64,000 bases of DNA from Thioalkalivibrio versutus (GTDB lineage: Bacteria; Pseudomonadota; Gammaproteobacteria; Ectothiorhodospirales; Ectothiorhodospiraceae). The position numbers were made by a program, and so were the translations under genes. Shown one piece after another: positions 34,781 to 44,398 of this stretch (the stretch's first letter is position 1; each line of letters starts with the position of its first letter). The stretch lies in NCBI RefSeq assembly GCF_001999325.1, contig NZ_MVAR01000007.1, positions 77,591 through 141,590 of the forward strand, read 5' to 3'. Under the pieces are notes generated by a model. It had not been told where the DNA came from and did no database searches. It saw nothing but the letters and a program-made list of their open reading frames with translations.

Positions 34781-35041
34781 TTACTGCCCGGTCTCGTCGC
34801 TTGGGCGGGCTTCCAGCGCGGCGACCCGCGCCTCCAGCTCCGCCAGGCGTTCGCGGGTGCGTTCCAGCAGGGCCACCTGGATGTCGAAGTCCTCGCGCGT
34901 CACCAGGTCCATGCGTTCGAAGCCGCTTTGCAGCGACGAGCGGACCTGGCGCTGCACGTCCTCCTGCATGTGGCGTACCGACTCCGGCAGGCTTTCGGTG
35001 ATGCGGCGGGCGAGGTCGTCGAAGCGTTTGGAATCGATCAT
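34781..35041 (-). CDS. ubiK: Ubiquinone biosynthesis accessory factor UbiK
   Basis: An 86-residue protein (BMFP/YqiC family). An N-terminal amphipathic part (FDDLARRITESLPESVRHMQ) is followed by FDIQVALLERTRERLAELEARVAALEA, the C-terminal coiled coil. UbiK interacts with UbiJ to support aerobic ubiquinone synthesis. CAGGAGACTGCAGC precedes the ATG. It lies between the pteridine reductase and comM on the same strand. Confidence 0.93.
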   Translation of the reverse strand: MIDSKRFDDLARRITESLPESVRHMQEDVQRQVRSSLQSGFERMDLVTREDFDIQVALLERTRERLAELEARVAALEARPSDETGQ

Positions 35042-35105
35042 GCTGCAGTCTCCTGGCGCAAATGCTCGGTTGGGACCAGTGTAGCGCGGCGGGACGGGGG
35101 CGCGG

Positions 35106-35855
35106 CTACTGCGATGCCGACCGGCCGCCGTCCACCGGGATCACCTGGCCGGTGATGTAGGGCGCGTCCAGCAGCAGGAAGCGCACGGTACGCGCGATGT
35201 CCTCCGGGGTGCCCTCGCGCTTGAGTGCGGTGCGTTCAATCATTGCCTCGTGGGTGCCCGTGTTTTCGGCCTCCTCGGGGGCGAGGATCGCGCCGGGGGC
35301 AACGCCGTTGACCCGCACGTCCGGCCCCAGCTCGCGGGCGTAGGCCTGGGTCAGGGTCCACAGCCCGGCCTTGGCCGCCGAGTACACCGGGTAGCCCTTT
35401 AGCGGGCGCAGCGCATGGATGTCGACGATATTGACGACCGCGCCCTGCTGACGCTGCAACGCCGGATTGCAGGCCTGGGTGAGGAAAGTCGGGGCCTTCA
35501 GGTTGGACCCGATCAGGTCGTCCCAGCTCTGTTGGCTGATCTCGCCCACGGCGGTGGCGTAGAAGGTCGAGGCGTTGTTGACCAGGAAATCCAGGCGGCC
35601 CCAGGCCGCCTCGGCCTCGCGCGCCAGGCGTTCGATGGCCTCCAGATCGAGGAGGTCGGCCTGCAGGGCGTGGGCGCTGTCCGGGCGCTCCGCGTTCAGT
35701 TCGGCGACGAGGTCTTCGGCATCCGTGCGCGAGCCGCGGTAGTGGATCAGTACCCGCAACCCGGCGGCGTGCAACCCGCGCACGATGGTTGCGCCGACCC
35801 GCCGCGCGGCCCCGGTGACCAGCACCACCCGTGCCTCCCCGGAAGTCGTGTCCAT
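35106..35855 (-). CDS. Pteridine reductase / FolM-like short-chain dehydrogenase
   Basis: A 249-residue SDR protein. The NAD(P)-binding motif is TGAARRVGATI, NNAS is present in LVNNASTFY, and the catalytic Tyr-x3-Lys is YSAAK. TGAARR-G with an arginine just after the glycine motif and HYRGS are features of the pteridine reductase branch, which reduces dihydropterins or dihydrofolate with NADPH. The start is taken at MDTTSG; 26 in-frame upstream codons overlap the divergent midA start region. Other SDR substrates cannot be ruled out. Confidence 0.82.
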   Translation of the reverse strand: MDTTSGEARVVLVTGAARRVGATIVRGLHAAGLRVLIHYRGSRTDAEDLVAELNAERPDSAHALQADLLDLEAIERLAREAEAAWGRLDFLVNNASTFYATAVGEISQQSWDDLIGSNLKAPTFLTQACNPALQRQQGAVVNIVDIHALRPLKGYPVYSAAKAGLWTLTQAYARELGPDVRVNGVAPGAILAPEEAENTGTHEAMIERTALKREGTPEDIARTVRFLLLDAPYITGQVIPVDGGRSASQ

Positions 35856-35910
35856 GCTGTCGGATTGTACCTGCGCCACGCCTGCCCCCGGGTTGGTACC
35901 ATTCGTCGTC

Positions 35911-37110
35911 ATGATGCCGCCGAAACCTAGCACAAACGCCCCGGTCGATCCGGTGGCCGCCGATATCGCCCGGCGTCTGCACGCCTCCCTGCAACAGAGT
36001 GTCGTCGCCGGCGACGGGTTCCTTCCATTCGTCGATTACATGCAGGCCGCGCTGTATGCGCCGGGGCTTGGCTATTACGTGAACGGGGCGCACAAGCTGG
36101 GCGAGGGGGGCGATTTCGTCACCGCGCCGGAGCTGTCGCCCCTGTTCGGCGAGACCCTGGCGACCTGGCTGGCCCCGGTGTTGCGGGACGATCTGAACGG
36201 CACCGGCACACTGCTCGAATTCGGCGCCGGCAGCGGCCGGCTCGCGGGGGATGTGATCACCACGCTGCGCGAACTCGGGGTGGCGTGGGAGCGCTACTGG
36301 ATCGTCGAGGTCAGTCCGGACCTGCGGGCGCGGCAGCAGGCCCACCTCGAGGCTGCGCTTGAACCCGCGGAGTACGCCCGGGTGGCGTGGCTGGATGCCC
36401 TGCCCGAGACCCCGTTGCGCGGTGTGGTGCTGGCCAACGAGGTGCTGGATGCCCTGCCGGTGGAGCTCTTCCGCTGGCGTGAAGGCCGGGTCTGGCAGGT
36501 CGGGATCACGACCGATGCCGCCGGCACCCTGAGCCTGGCCGAGCGCCCGGCCCCGCCCGGCCTCGCCGAGCCGGTGGCGCGGCTCCAGGCCGAGCATGGC
36601 CCGTGGCCCGAGGGCTACCTCTCCGAATGGCGCCCGGCCCAGGCCGCGTGGGTGACCGCGCTGGCCGACTTCCTGGAGCAGGGCGTCGCCGTGATCGTGG
36701 ACTATGGCTTTCCGCGCAGCGCCTACTACGCCCCGGAGCGTCACCAGGGTACGCTGGTGGGGTATTACCGCCAGCAGATGATCCAGGACCCGCTGGCTTA
36801 TCCGGGCCTGATGGATCTGACCGCGAGCGTGGATTTCACCGGGGTTGCAGAGGCGGCGGACGCCGCGGGTCTCGACGTGCTGGCCTATGCCGCGCAGGGC
36901 GAATTCCTGCTGGGGGTGGGGCTGCCAGGGCGTTTCGAGGCCCGCGTCGGCAGCGGCGAGGATGCCCGTGTGACCATGCAGGCCGCCCAGGCCGTGCGCA
37001 TGCTGACGCTGCCCGGGGAGATGGGCGAGCGTTTTCAGGTGATGGCCCTGGGCCGCGATTGTGCACATCTGCCGCTGGACGGGATCCCGGATCGCCGGGG
37101 GCGACTGTGA
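35911..37110 (+). CDS. MidA/NDUFAF7-type SAM-dependent methyltransferase
   Basis: A 399-residue protein of the DUF185/MidA family. It has [20 protein letters not shown], the [14 protein letters not shown] block and the SAM-binding [13 protein letters not shown]. The mitochondrial homologue NDUFAF7 dimethylates an arginine of complex I; the bacterial role is less certain. It diverges from the pteridine reductase. No good ribosome site precedes the tandem ATG-ATG, so the start is uncertain by one codon. Confidence 0.88.
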   Translation: MMPPKPSTNAPVDPVAADIARRLHASLQQSVVAGDGFLPFVDYMQAALYAPGLGYYVNGAHKLGEGGDFVTAPELSPLFGETLATWLAPVLRDDLNGTGTLLEFGAGSGRLAGDVITTLRELGVAWERYWIVEVSPDLRARQQAHLEAALEPAEYARVAWLDALPETPLRGVVLANEVLDALPVELFRWREGRVWQVGITTDAAGTLSLAERPAPPGLAEPVARLQAEHGPWPEGYLSEWRPAQAAWVTALADFLEQGVAVIVDYGFPRSAYYAPERHQGTLVGYYRQQMIQDPLAYPGLMDLTASVDFTGVAEAADAAGLDVLAYAAQGEFLLGVGLPGRFEARVGSGEDARVTMQAAQAVRMLTLPGEMGERFQVMALGRDCAHLPLDGIPDRRGRL

Positions 37111-37186
37111 GCGCTTGCCCCAACGCAATGGCGCGGACGCACAGGGGCTGCTTGGTGCGGCCTGTGAAACCCGGCATGCTTGCGCA

Positions 37187-38209
37187 ATGATCGTACTGGG
37201 CATCGAGACTTCCTGCGACGAGACGGGTGTGGCGCTGATCGACGCGGACCGGGGCCTGCTTGCGCACCGGCTGTACAGCCAGACTGACCTGCACGCCGTC
37301 TACGGCGGCGTGGTGCCGGAGCTGGCCTCGCGCGATCATATCCAGCGGTTGCTGCCGTTGGTGCGCGCGGTGCTGGACGAGGCGGGCGTGGACGGCCACG
37401 ACCTGGATGCGGTGGTCTACACCGGTGGGCCGGGGTTGCTGGGGGCGCTCCTGACCGGGGCCTCGGTGGCGCGCTCCCTGGCCTGGGGCTGGGGCATCCC
37501 GGCGCTGGCCGTGCATCACCTGGAGGGCCACCTGCTGGCGCCGTTTCTGGAGGATACCGGGCTCGATTTCCCGTTCCTGGTGCTGCAGGTCTCCGGCGGG
37601 CATACCCAGCTGATTCACGCGCGTGCCCTGGGCGACTACGACCTGATCGGCGAGAGCATCGACGATGCCGCGGGCGAGGCCTTCGACAAGACCGCCAAGC
37701 TGCTGGGGCTGGGCTATCCGGGTGGGCCGGCGCTCGCGCGTCTGGCCGAGCAGGGGCGCTCGGACGCCCTGCGCCTGCCGCGCCCGATGCTCGACCGCCC
37801 GGGGCTGGACATGAGCTTCTCCGGTCTGAAGACCGCGGTGCTGACCGCATTGAAGAAACAGGTCTACCGGCCGGAGGATGTCGCCCGCGCCTTCGAGGAA
37901 GCGGTGACCGACACCCTGGTGGAGAAGACCCGGCGCGGCCTGGAGCAAACCGGGGCCCCGGCGCTGGTGGTCGCCGGTGGCGTGGCGGCCAACACGACAT
38001 TGCGCGCCGGGCTCAAGGCCATGGCGCAGCGTCAGGGGGTGCCAGTGTATTTCCCGCGGCCCGAATTCTGCACCGACAATGGGGCAATGATCGCGCTGGC
38101 CGGCCTGCGGCGACTGCAGGCTGGCCAGGTGGCGGAAACCGGGGCGCCGGTGGTGGCGGCGCGGGCGCGCTGGCCGCTGGCGGAGCTGGCGCCGCCCGCG
38201 GCGGCATGA
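37187..38209 (+). CDS. tsaD: tRNA threonylcarbamoyladenosine transferase TsaD
   Basis: A 340-residue ASKHA-fold enzyme that with TsaB and TsaE makes t6A37 on ANN-decoding tRNAs. The N-terminus [17 protein letters not shown], the iron-binding H-x3-H (HHLEGH), [20 protein letters not shown], and [10 protein letters not shown] with the metal ligand D in CTDNGAMIA are all present. The start is fixed by the conserved N-terminus. It is convergent with plsY; no tsaB or tsaE is in the window. Confidence 0.97.
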   Translation: MIVLGIETSCDETGVALIDADRGLLAHRLYSQTDLHAVYGGVVPELASRDHIQRLLPLVRAVLDEAGVDGHDLDAVVYTGGPGLLGALLTGASVARSLAWGWGIPALAVHHLEGHLLAPFLEDTGLDFPFLVLQVSGGHTQLIHARALGDYDLIGESIDDAAGEAFDKTAKLLGLGYPGGPALARLAEQGRSDALRLPRPMLDRPGLDMSFSGLKTAVLTALKKQVYRPEDVARAFEEAVTDTLVEKTRRGLEQTGAPALVVAGGVAANTTLRAGLKAMAQRQGVPVYFPRPEFCTDNGAMIALAGLRRLQAGQVAETGAPVVAARARWPLAELAPPAAA

Positions 38210-38215
38210 AGGGGG

Positions 38216-38245
38216 CTGCGGATGGGGCTGTAAACCCGTCCGCAG
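38216..38245. terminator. Hairpin between convergent tsaD and plsY
   Basis: CTGCGGATGGG and CCCGTCCGCAG pair along 11 positions (one G-U) around an 8-base loop. There is no T run, so it is a weak or Rho-aided terminator. Confidence 0.5.
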
Positions 38246-38254
38246 GCCGAAGGG

Positions 38255-38872
38255 TTACTCCTTCGGCGCCGCCGGGGCCTTGTCCTTCTGGCCGATCCGC
38301 GATTCCTCCCCGCGCATCAGGCGGCGGATGTTGCTGTCGTGACGGATGAACAGGATCACGCTCATCAGGGCCACGGCGGCACTGATCCAGTGGTCCATGC
38401 CCAGCAGGACCATGTACACCGGGGCCATGCCGGCGGCGACCAGGGCAGCCAGCGACGAATAGCGCCAGATGGCGGCAACGACCAGCCAGGTGAGCAGGAC
38501 CAGGCCGCCGACCAGCGGGCTGATGGCGAGCATCACGCCCAGTGCGGTGGCCACGCCCTTGCCGCCCTGAAAGCGGTAGAACACCGGGAACACGTGCCCG
38601 AGGAAGGCGGCCAGGCCGATCAGGCCGATCGCCCAGCCGGGGAACAGGTCCAGTTGCAGGGCGACGAACACCGGCAGCCAGCCCTTGCCGACATCCCCGA
38701 TGAGCGTGATGATGGCCGCCGTCTTGCCGCCCGAGCGCAGTACATTGGTGGCGCCGGGGTTCTTCGAGCCGGTGGTGCGCGGGTCCGGCAGGCGCAGCAG
38801 CTTGCTGACCAGAATGGCCGTGGAAAGCGATCCCAGTAGATACGCGATGATGATGCCGATTGTGATGCCCAT
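38255..38872 (-). CDS. plsY: Glycerol-3-phosphate acyltransferase PlsY
   Basis: A 205-residue inner-membrane enzyme that transfers acyl groups from acyl phosphate to glycerol-3-phosphate, the first step of phospholipid synthesis. The three PlsY motifs are clear: GSKNPGATNVLR, GHVFPVFYRFQGGKGVAT, and the late RHDSNIRRL. Five hydrophobic helices are visible. It diverges from bioH with a 47-bp gap. Confidence 0.96.
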   Translation of the reverse strand: MGITIGIIIAYLLGSLSTAILVSKLLRLPDPRTTGSKNPGATNVLRSGGKTAAIITLIGDVGKGWLPVFVALQLDLFPGWAIGLIGLAAFLGHVFPVFYRFQGGKGVATALGVMLAISPLVGGLVLLTWLVVAAIWRYSSLAALVAAGMAPVYMVLLGMDHWISAAVALMSVILFIRHDSNIRRLMRGEESRIGQKDKAPAAPKE

Positions 38873-38919
38873 GAGCGGTCAGCCTGCCTGCGCGGATTGG
38901 CGAGAGGATTCGACCGCAC

Positions 38920-39744
38920 ATGATACGCAAGCCGGTGGCCGCCGTTCAGGGCGCTGACGTGCCTGCCGCGCAATCGCAGGGCGGTGCTCCGACGCTGGTG
39001 CTCCTGCATGGCTGGGGCTTCTCTGGCGCGGTGTGGGCGCCGCTGCGGGCCGCGCTCCCGGGTGTGACACGGGTGCTGGCGCCGGACCTGCCCGGGCACG
39101 GGGCCGCCGGCGATGGCGAGACGCTGGCGGATGCCGAGCGCACCGCGGCGGCGTTGATCGCTTCGCTGCCAGCGGATGTCGAGTGTCCGGTGTGGGCGGG
39201 CTGGTCCCTGGGCGGCCTGGTCGCGCTGGCCGCCGCGCGCCAGTGGTCGGGGCCCCAGGGGCTGCTGCTGATCGGGGCCTCGCCGCGCTTTGCGAAGGCC
39301 GACGACTGGCCGGCGGCCCTGCCCCCGGCCGAGCTGGAAGATTTTCGTGCAGCCCTCGGGGGTGGTCGCCGGCGGCTGGAGCGCCGCCTGGCGATGCTCT
39401 GTGCACGTGGCAGCCAGGATGCCGCTTCGCTCGCCCGCCGGCTGGTGTTGCAGTTACAGGCCGCTCCAGCCTCGCCCGAGGGCCTGGAGGCCGGCCTCGC
39501 GCTACTGGAGGCGGCGGATCTTCGGTCCGTCTGGGCGGGCCTGGAGGTGCCGGCGGCGGCCTGGCTGGAGGCCGGCGATGCGCTGGTGCCGGCCGCCGTG
39601 GCGGACGACCTGCACAGGCTGCGACCCGCCAGTCGGGTCGTCCGCGGCGTGGGCGGCCACGCGGAGTGGTTCGCGCGCCCGCAATCCTTGGCCGGTTTGG
39701 TCGTCGAGTTCTTGAATCAGTGCAGCGCAGGGAAATCCGCATGA
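38920..39744 (+). CDS. bioH: Pimeloyl-ACP methyl ester carboxylesterase BioH
   Basis: A 274-residue alpha/beta hydrolase. The nucleophile elbow is G-W-S-L-G-G, the oxyanion segment LLHGWGFSG, and the histidine is in GGHAEWF. Overlap by 4 bp (ATGA) with bioC supports BioH rather than a generic esterase: BioC methylates malonyl-ACP to start pimelate synthesis and BioH removes the methyl ester at the end. GAGAGG precedes the ATG. Confidence 0.9.
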   Translation: MIRKPVAAVQGADVPAAQSQGGAPTLVLLHGWGFSGAVWAPLRAALPGVTRVLAPDLPGHGAAGDGETLADAERTAAALIASLPADVECPVWAGWSLGGLVALAAARQWSGPQGLLLIGASPRFAKADDWPAALPPAELEDFRAALGGGRRRLERRLAMLCARGSQDAASLARRLVLQLQAAPASPEGLEAGLALLEAADLRSVWAGLEVPAAAWLEAGDALVPAAVADDLHRLRPASRVVRGVGGHAEWFARPQSLAGLVVEFLNQCSAGKSA

Positions 39745-40613
39745 GCCGACCCGACAGTTTCGATCTCGACAAGGCGCGGGTCCGCGAGGCCTTCGCGCGG
39801 GCGGCCTCCACCTACGAGGAGCACGCAGTCCTGCAGCGCGAGGTGCAGGAGCGAATGCTGGGGCGGCTGGACTGGGTTCGCATGCAGCCGGAACAGGTTG
39901 TGGATCTCGGCTGCGGCATCGGCGAGGCCCTGGACCACTTGAGCCGCCGCTACCGCAAAGCCCGCCTGGCCGGGGTCGATTTCGCCCCGGAGATGGTCGC
40001 GCGGGCGCGCCGCCGCGGGCGCTGGCTGCGCCGGCCGCAGGTGGTCTGCGGCGATCTCGAGGCGCTGCCGCTGGCGGAGCAATCCTTCGACCTGGCGGTT
40101 TCCAGTTCCGCCCTGCAGTGGTGCGCCAGCCTGGATCAGGCCTTCATGGAGGTGCGGCGTATCCTGCGCCCGGGCGGGCTGTGGATGTTCACCACCTTCG
40201 GTCCTGACACCCTGCGTGAGCTGCGGGCCGCCTTCGCGACGGTGGACGGTGGGGCGGGGACGCATGTGAACGCCTTCATGGATATGCACGACATTGGCGA
40301 TGCCCTGGTGCGCGCCGGGTTTGCCGATCCGGTGATGGACCAGGAGGCCCTGACCCTGACCTACCCGGATCTGACCGGGTTGATTCGTGACCTGCGCGGG
40401 GTTGGGGTGCGCAATGCCCTGTCGGGCCGGTCGCCCGGACTGTTCGGTCCGCGCCGCCTGGTTGCGGTGGCCGAGGCCTACGCGCGCGACTTCGGCGTGG
40501 AGGGTCGCCTTCCGGCAACCTGGGAGGTGGTCTATGGCCATGCCTGGGTGCCGGATGCCCCGCCGCCATCGCGCCCGGCGGGGCGGGTGATCCCGGTCCA
40601 GCCGATTCGTTGA
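39741..40613 (+). CDS. bioC: Malonyl-ACP O-methyltransferase BioC
   Basis: A 290-residue SAM-dependent methyltransferase. It starts DLDKARVREAFARAASTYEEHAVLQREV, typical of BioC, and carries the SAM motif VVDLGCGIGEALDHL and the later LRPGGLWMFTTFGPDTL block. It methylates the free carboxyl of malonyl-ACP to enter biotin synthesis. It overlaps bioH by 4 bp. Its TGA stop lies inside the palindrome that contains an FNR-like box. Confidence 0.93.
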   Translation: MSRPDSFDLDKARVREAFARAASTYEEHAVLQREVQERMLGRLDWVRMQPEQVVDLGCGIGEALDHLSRRYRKARLAGVDFAPEMVARARRRGRWLRRPQVVCGDLEALPLAEQSFDLAVSSSALQWCASLDQAFMEVRRILRPGGLWMFTTFGPDTLRELRAAFATVDGGAGTHVNAFMDMHDIGDALVRAGFADPVMDQEALTLTYPDLTGLIRDLRGVGVRNALSGRSPGLFGPRRLVAVAEAYARDFGVEGRLPATWEVVYGHAWVPDAPPPSRPAGRVIPVQPIR

Positions 40614-40632
40614 TCCAGATCAACGAATCGGC
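40601..40632. promoter_or_regulatory. 14-bp-arm palindrome with FNR-type box before ccoN
   Basis: GCCGATTCGTTGAT-CCAG-ATCAACGAATCGGC: perfect 14-bp arms with a 4-base loop, containing TTGAT-N4-ATCAA (40610-40623), identical base for base to the box at 31160-31173. It may be both the bioC terminator and an FNR/ANR site for ccoNOQP, 195 bp upstream of ccoN. No class II -10 is seen at the required spacing, so direct activation is uncertain. Confidence 0.55.
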
Positions 40633-40817
40633 CCGGCGCCCTCTCGCCTGGAGGTGTATGACCGATGTATTATCGAAGCGGTCAAAAGTTCCGCCAATCG
40701 CACTCAATATCCGAGTGACACAGGCGGTATTGGTTTTTTGTGGGCCCGGAATGGGGTAGAGTTCACGCCCCCGAACCATCGGGACATCCGTGTTCCCCGC
40801 AGCAAGGTGGAAAAGTC

Positions 40818-42302
40818 ATGTCACAAGCAGCCACTACGGCGGGTGCCGCACCCGCAGCGTCAGTCGCGACTTCCGAGCAGTACAACTACGCGATTATCAA
40901 GCGGTTTGCCATTGCCGCCGTCCTCTGGGGCGTGTTCGGGATGGCCGCCGGCGTCTGGATCGCCTCGCAACTGGCGTTCCCGTTCCTGAATTTCGATATC
41001 GCGCAGATCACCTTCGGGCGTTTCCGTCCGGTCCATACCACGGCCGTGATCTTCGGGTTCGGGGGTAACGCGCTGTTCGCCACCTCGTATTACGTGGTTC
41101 AGCGGACCTGTCAGACCCGCCTGTGGAGTGATTCCATGGCGAGCTTCACCTTCTACGGGTGGAACCTGGCACTGATCCTTGGCGTGATCACCTACATGAT
41201 GGGGATCACCCAGGGCCGCGAGTACGCCGAATTCAACTGGCAGATCGACATCATCATCCTGGTTGTCTGGGTGGCTTACTTCATGGTCTTCCTGATGACC
41301 CTGCTGCGCCGGAACCAGCCGCACATCTATGTGGCGAACTGGTTCTTCATGGCCTTCATCCTGGCGACCGCGCTGCTGCACGTCTTCAACAACATCCAGG
41401 TGCCGGTGGGTCTGTTCCACCCGCATTCCTACTCCATCTTCTCTGGGGTGCAGGATGCGATGACTCAGTGGTGGTACGGCCATAATGCGGTGGGCTTCTT
41501 CCTGACCGCGGCCTTCCTCGGGATGATGTACTACTTCGTGCCGAAGCAGGCCGGGCGTCCGATCTACTCGTACAAGCTGTCCATCATCCATTTCTGGGCG
41601 CTGGTCTTTCTGTACATGTGGGTGGGCGCGCACCACCTGCACTGGACCGCCCTGCCGGACTGGGTCTCCACCCTGGCGGCGACCTTCTCCATCCTGCTGC
41701 TGCTGCCTTCCTGGGGTGGCATGATCAACGGCATCATGACCCTGTCGGGCGCCTGGGATAAGCTGCGCACCGACCCGATCATGCTGTTCCTGATCACCGC
41801 GCTGGCGTTCTATGGCATGTCGACCTTCGAAGGTCCGATGATGTCGCTGAAGAGCGTGAACGCGTTGTCGCACTACACCGACTGGACCGTGGGCCACGTG
41901 CATTCCGGTGCGCTGGGCTGGGTGGCGATGATCACCTTCGGCTCCCTGTACCACCTGATGCCGCGCCTGTGGAACGTGAACCTGTACAGCCTGAAGCTGG
42001 TGTACGTGCACTTCTTCCTGGCGACCATCGGGATCGTCTTGTACATCACCGCGATGTGGGTGGCCGGTATCGGTCAGGGTCTGATGCTGCGTGCCTTCGA
42101 TCAGTACGGGAACCTTGCCTACACCTTCACCGAGTCGGTGGTGTTCCTGCACAAGCCGTACGTGGTGCGCGCCATTGGTGGCGGGTTCTTCCTCGCCGGC
42201 ATGCTGATCATGGCGTTCAACATCGCGATGACCGTTCGCTCGGGCATCAAGGCCGAGGCCCGCGAGGCCCAGGCTGCGTCCACCGAAGCCCGCACGGCCT
42301 GA
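40818..42302 (+). CDS. ccoN: cbb3-type cytochrome c oxidase subunit I, CcoN
   Basis: A 494-residue catalytic haem-copper subunit with about 12 helices. Histidine motifs for haem b, haem b3 and CuB are visible: [28 protein letters not shown], and [12 protein letters not shown], with [17 protein letters not shown] near the end. cbb3 enzymes reduce O2 with high affinity under low oxygen. The start MSQAATT has AAGGTGG upstream; the 26 upstream in-frame codons are not family-like. It heads ccoNOQP. Confidence 0.97.
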   Translation: MSQAATTAGAAPAASVATSEQYNYAIIKRFAIAAVLWGVFGMAAGVWIASQLAFPFLNFDIAQITFGRFRPVHTTAVIFGFGGNALFATSYYVVQRTCQTRLWSDSMASFTFYGWNLALILGVITYMMGITQGREYAEFNWQIDIIILVVWVAYFMVFLMTLLRRNQPHIYVANWFFMAFILATALLHVFNNIQVPVGLFHPHSYSIFSGVQDAMTQWWYGHNAVGFFLTAAFLGMMYYFVPKQAGRPIYSYKLSIIHFWALVFLYMWVGAHHLHWTALPDWVSTLAATFSILLLLPSWGGMINGIMTLSGAWDKLRTDPIMLFLITALAFYGMSTFEGPMMSLKSVNALSHYTDWTVGHVHSGALGWVAMITFGSLYHLMPRLWNVNLYSLKLVYVHFFLATIGIVLYITAMWVAGIGQGLMLRAFDQYGNLAYTFTESVVFLHKPYVVRAIGGGFFLAGMLIMAFNIAMTVRSGIKAEAREAQAASTEARTA

Positions 42303-42321
42303 TTAGGGAGAGAATAGATCC

Positions 42322-43056
42322 ATGAAGCATGAAAGCGTTGAAACCAATGCCGGCCTGCTGATCATCCTCACCCTTGCGGTGATCAGCGTCGGCGGCCTGG
42401 TCGAGATCGTGCCGTTGTTCTACATCGACGACACGATCGAGGAAGTGGACGGCGTGCGTCCCTACACCCCGCTGGAACAGCGTGGTCGCGACATCTTCGT
42501 TCGCGAGGGCTGCTACACCTGCCACTCGCAGATGGTGCGTCCGTTCCGTGACGAGATGCTGCGCTACGGCCACTACTCGCTGGCGGCCGAGTCGCAGTAC
42601 GACCATCCGTTCCAGTGGGGCTCCAAGCGCACCGGTCCGGACCTCGCCCGAGTTGGCGGCAAGTACTCCAACGAATGGCAGGTTCAGCACCTGATCGATC
42701 CGCAGTCGCTGGTGCCGGAGTCGATCATGCCGGGCTACCCCTGGCTGGCAGAAACCCCGCTTGACTACTCCGATATCGACCGCCGGATGGTCGCGCTGAA
42801 GCGGGTCGGTGTGCCGTACTCGCTCACCGAAGAGGAATACGAGGCCAACGTCGAGCGGTTCGGCGAAGAGCACGCCCGGATGTTCGACATCCGTGACGCC
42901 GAGGACAACCTGGTTCGCCAGGCCCAGGCGGGGAACTTCGACGGCAACCCCGGGACGGTCACCGAGATGGACGCAATGGTCGCCTATCTCCAAGTGCTCG
43001 GGACCATGGTCGACTTCAGCGAATACGACGACGGACACTTTGCCGAGTTCCGGTAA
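42322..43056 (+). CDS. ccoO: cbb3 oxidase monohaem subunit CcoO
   Basis: A 244-residue membrane-anchored cytochrome c. An N-terminal helix (about residues 8-32) precedes the haem motif CYTCH in [14 protein letters not shown], the family signature. A Met in SIMPGYPWL is the likely axial ligand. It passes electrons from CcoP to CcoN. It lies 19 bp after ccoN. Confidence 0.97.
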   Translation: MKHESVETNAGLLIILTLAVISVGGLVEIVPLFYIDDTIEEVDGVRPYTPLEQRGRDIFVREGCYTCHSQMVRPFRDEMLRYGHYSLAAESQYDHPFQWGSKRTGPDLARVGGKYSNEWQVQHLIDPQSLVPESIMPGYPWLAETPLDYSDIDRRMVALKRVGVPYSLTEEEYEANVERFGEEHARMFDIRDAEDNLVRQAQAGNFDGNPGTVTEMDAMVAYLQVLGTMVDFSEYDDGHFAEFR

Positions 43057-43074
43057 GGAGGAGCGGGCGCGAAC

Positions 43075-43293
43075 ATGATGGGACTGTGGGAATGGATCAC
43101 GGACATGGGCAACAGCAAGATGGTCGCCCTGTTGCTCTTCATGGGTACCTTTATCGGGGTCGTGATCTTCCTGTTTGCCAACCGTCAGCGGGCCCGGAAG
43201 TTCGAGACGTATCGCTATATTCCTCTGGATGACGATGATTCACATCGGGAGCCCGTGGCCCGGCGTGACAAAACCAAGAGTGACGAGCAATGA
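43075..43293 (+). CDS. ccoQ: cbb3 oxidase small subunit CcoQ
   Basis: A 72-residue single-helix protein (helix around MVALLLFMGTFIGVVIFLFA) followed by a basic stretch (NRQRARKFE) and acidic end (PLDDDDSHRE). CcoQ stabilises the complex. AAGGAGGAG precedes the start region. The stop overlaps the ccoP start (ATGA). Confidence 0.93.
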   Translation: MMGLWEWITDMGNSKMVALLLFMGTFIGVVIFLFANRQRARKFETYRYIPLDDDDSHREPVARRDKTKSDEQ

Positions 43294-44219
43294 GCACACA
43301 GGACAACCGCGAAAAGGACCCGAACCAGGTCGAGACCACTGGGCACGTCTGGGACGGGAACCTCCAGGAATACAACAACCCGCTCCCGCGCTGGTGGCTG
43401 TGGGGTTTCTACGCCACGATCGTGTTTGCCGTGGTGTACTGGCTGATCTACCCGGCCTGGCCGATCGGTGACAGCTTTACCAAGGGCTTCAACACCATCA
43501 CCTTCGAGCAGGGTGGCGAAGAGCGGACGATGCACTGGAACACCCGTGCGCTGCTGGCCAAGGACATGCAGACCGGCACCTACGCGGTGCGTCAGCGCGA
43601 GATGCTTGACCAAGTCGCGGCCCAGGATTACGAAACCATCCTGCAGGACGCCGAGAGCATGAGCTTCGTCAACGCCTACGCCCAGGGTTCCTTCGGCACC
43701 TGGTGTGCCGCCTGCCATCAGGTTGGCGGTGCCGGCGTGGTCGGGCAGTACCCGAACCTGCGCAACGACCACTGGAAGTGGGGTGGCACCGTGGAGCAGA
43801 TCGAGGAAACCCTGCACCAGGGTCGCCTGGGCTACATGCCGGGCTACCGCGACACCCTCGACGGCGACCAGCTGAATCAGGTCGCAGCGTACGTGCTGTC
43901 GCTCAACGACTACAGCGTCGACCAAGAAGAAGCGGACGCCGGCGAACGCATTTTCACCGGTACGGACGGCGGCTGCTTCCAGTGCCACGCCATGGATGCC
44001 CAGGGCCTGGCCTCCCAGGGCGCGCCCAACCTGACCAATGATCTCTGGGGTCTGGTGGACGTGCGCGGTGCGGAAAGCGACAGCGAGCGTCAGCGTCTGG
44101 TGGCGAACTTCATTCGCAACGGCGCCCAGCGCGAGATGCCTGCGTTCGGGGATCGTCTGTCCGATGCGGAGATCAAGATGCTGACGGCCTACGTGCATTC
44201 GTTGGGTGGCGGGCAGTAA
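43290..44219 (+). CDS. ccoP: cbb3 oxidase dihaem subunit CcoP
   Basis: A 309-residue subunit with one N-terminal helix (WWLWGFYATIVFAVVYWLIY) after the family motif WDGNLQEYNNPLPRWW. Two haem c motifs follow, CAACH in WCAACHQVGG and CFQCH in GCFQCHAMD. It takes electrons from soluble cytochromes such as c4 and passes them to CcoO. It overlaps ccoQ by 4 bp. Confidence 0.97.
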   Translation: MSTQDNREKDPNQVETTGHVWDGNLQEYNNPLPRWWLWGFYATIVFAVVYWLIYPAWPIGDSFTKGFNTITFEQGGEERTMHWNTRALLAKDMQTGTYAVRQREMLDQVAAQDYETILQDAESMSFVNAYAQGSFGTWCAACHQVGGAGVVGQYPNLRNDHWKWGGTVEQIEETLHQGRLGYMPGYRDTLDGDQLNQVAAYVLSLNDYSVDQEEADAGERIFTGTDGGCFQCHAMDAQGLASQGAPNLTNDLWGLVDVRGAESDSERQRLVANFIRNGAQREMPAFGDRLSDAEIKMLTAYVHSLGGGQ

Positions 44220-44278
44220 GCGCGAAACTGTTGACCGTATGGTGAGCCCCGGGGCCGGGCGCTCGCCGCGATAACTAC

Positions 44279-44328
44279 AGGGGTGCCCGCCGGGTTGTTT
44301 GACGCCCGAGGGCGCCCCTGCTTTTTTG
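44279..44328 (+). terminator. Terminator between ccoP and ccoG
   Basis: AGGGGTGCCC (44279-44288) and GGGCGCCCCT (44310-44319) pair (one G-U) and are followed by GCTTTTTTGG. It separates the structural ccoNOQP operon from the assembly genes, allowing attenuated read-through. Confidence 0.75.
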
Positions 44329-44398
44329 GAAGGAACCCGATCCCGGGGCGCGCCTTGCGGCCGCCCCACTCTGCCGGATTGAACTCCGGGAGGTTTTG

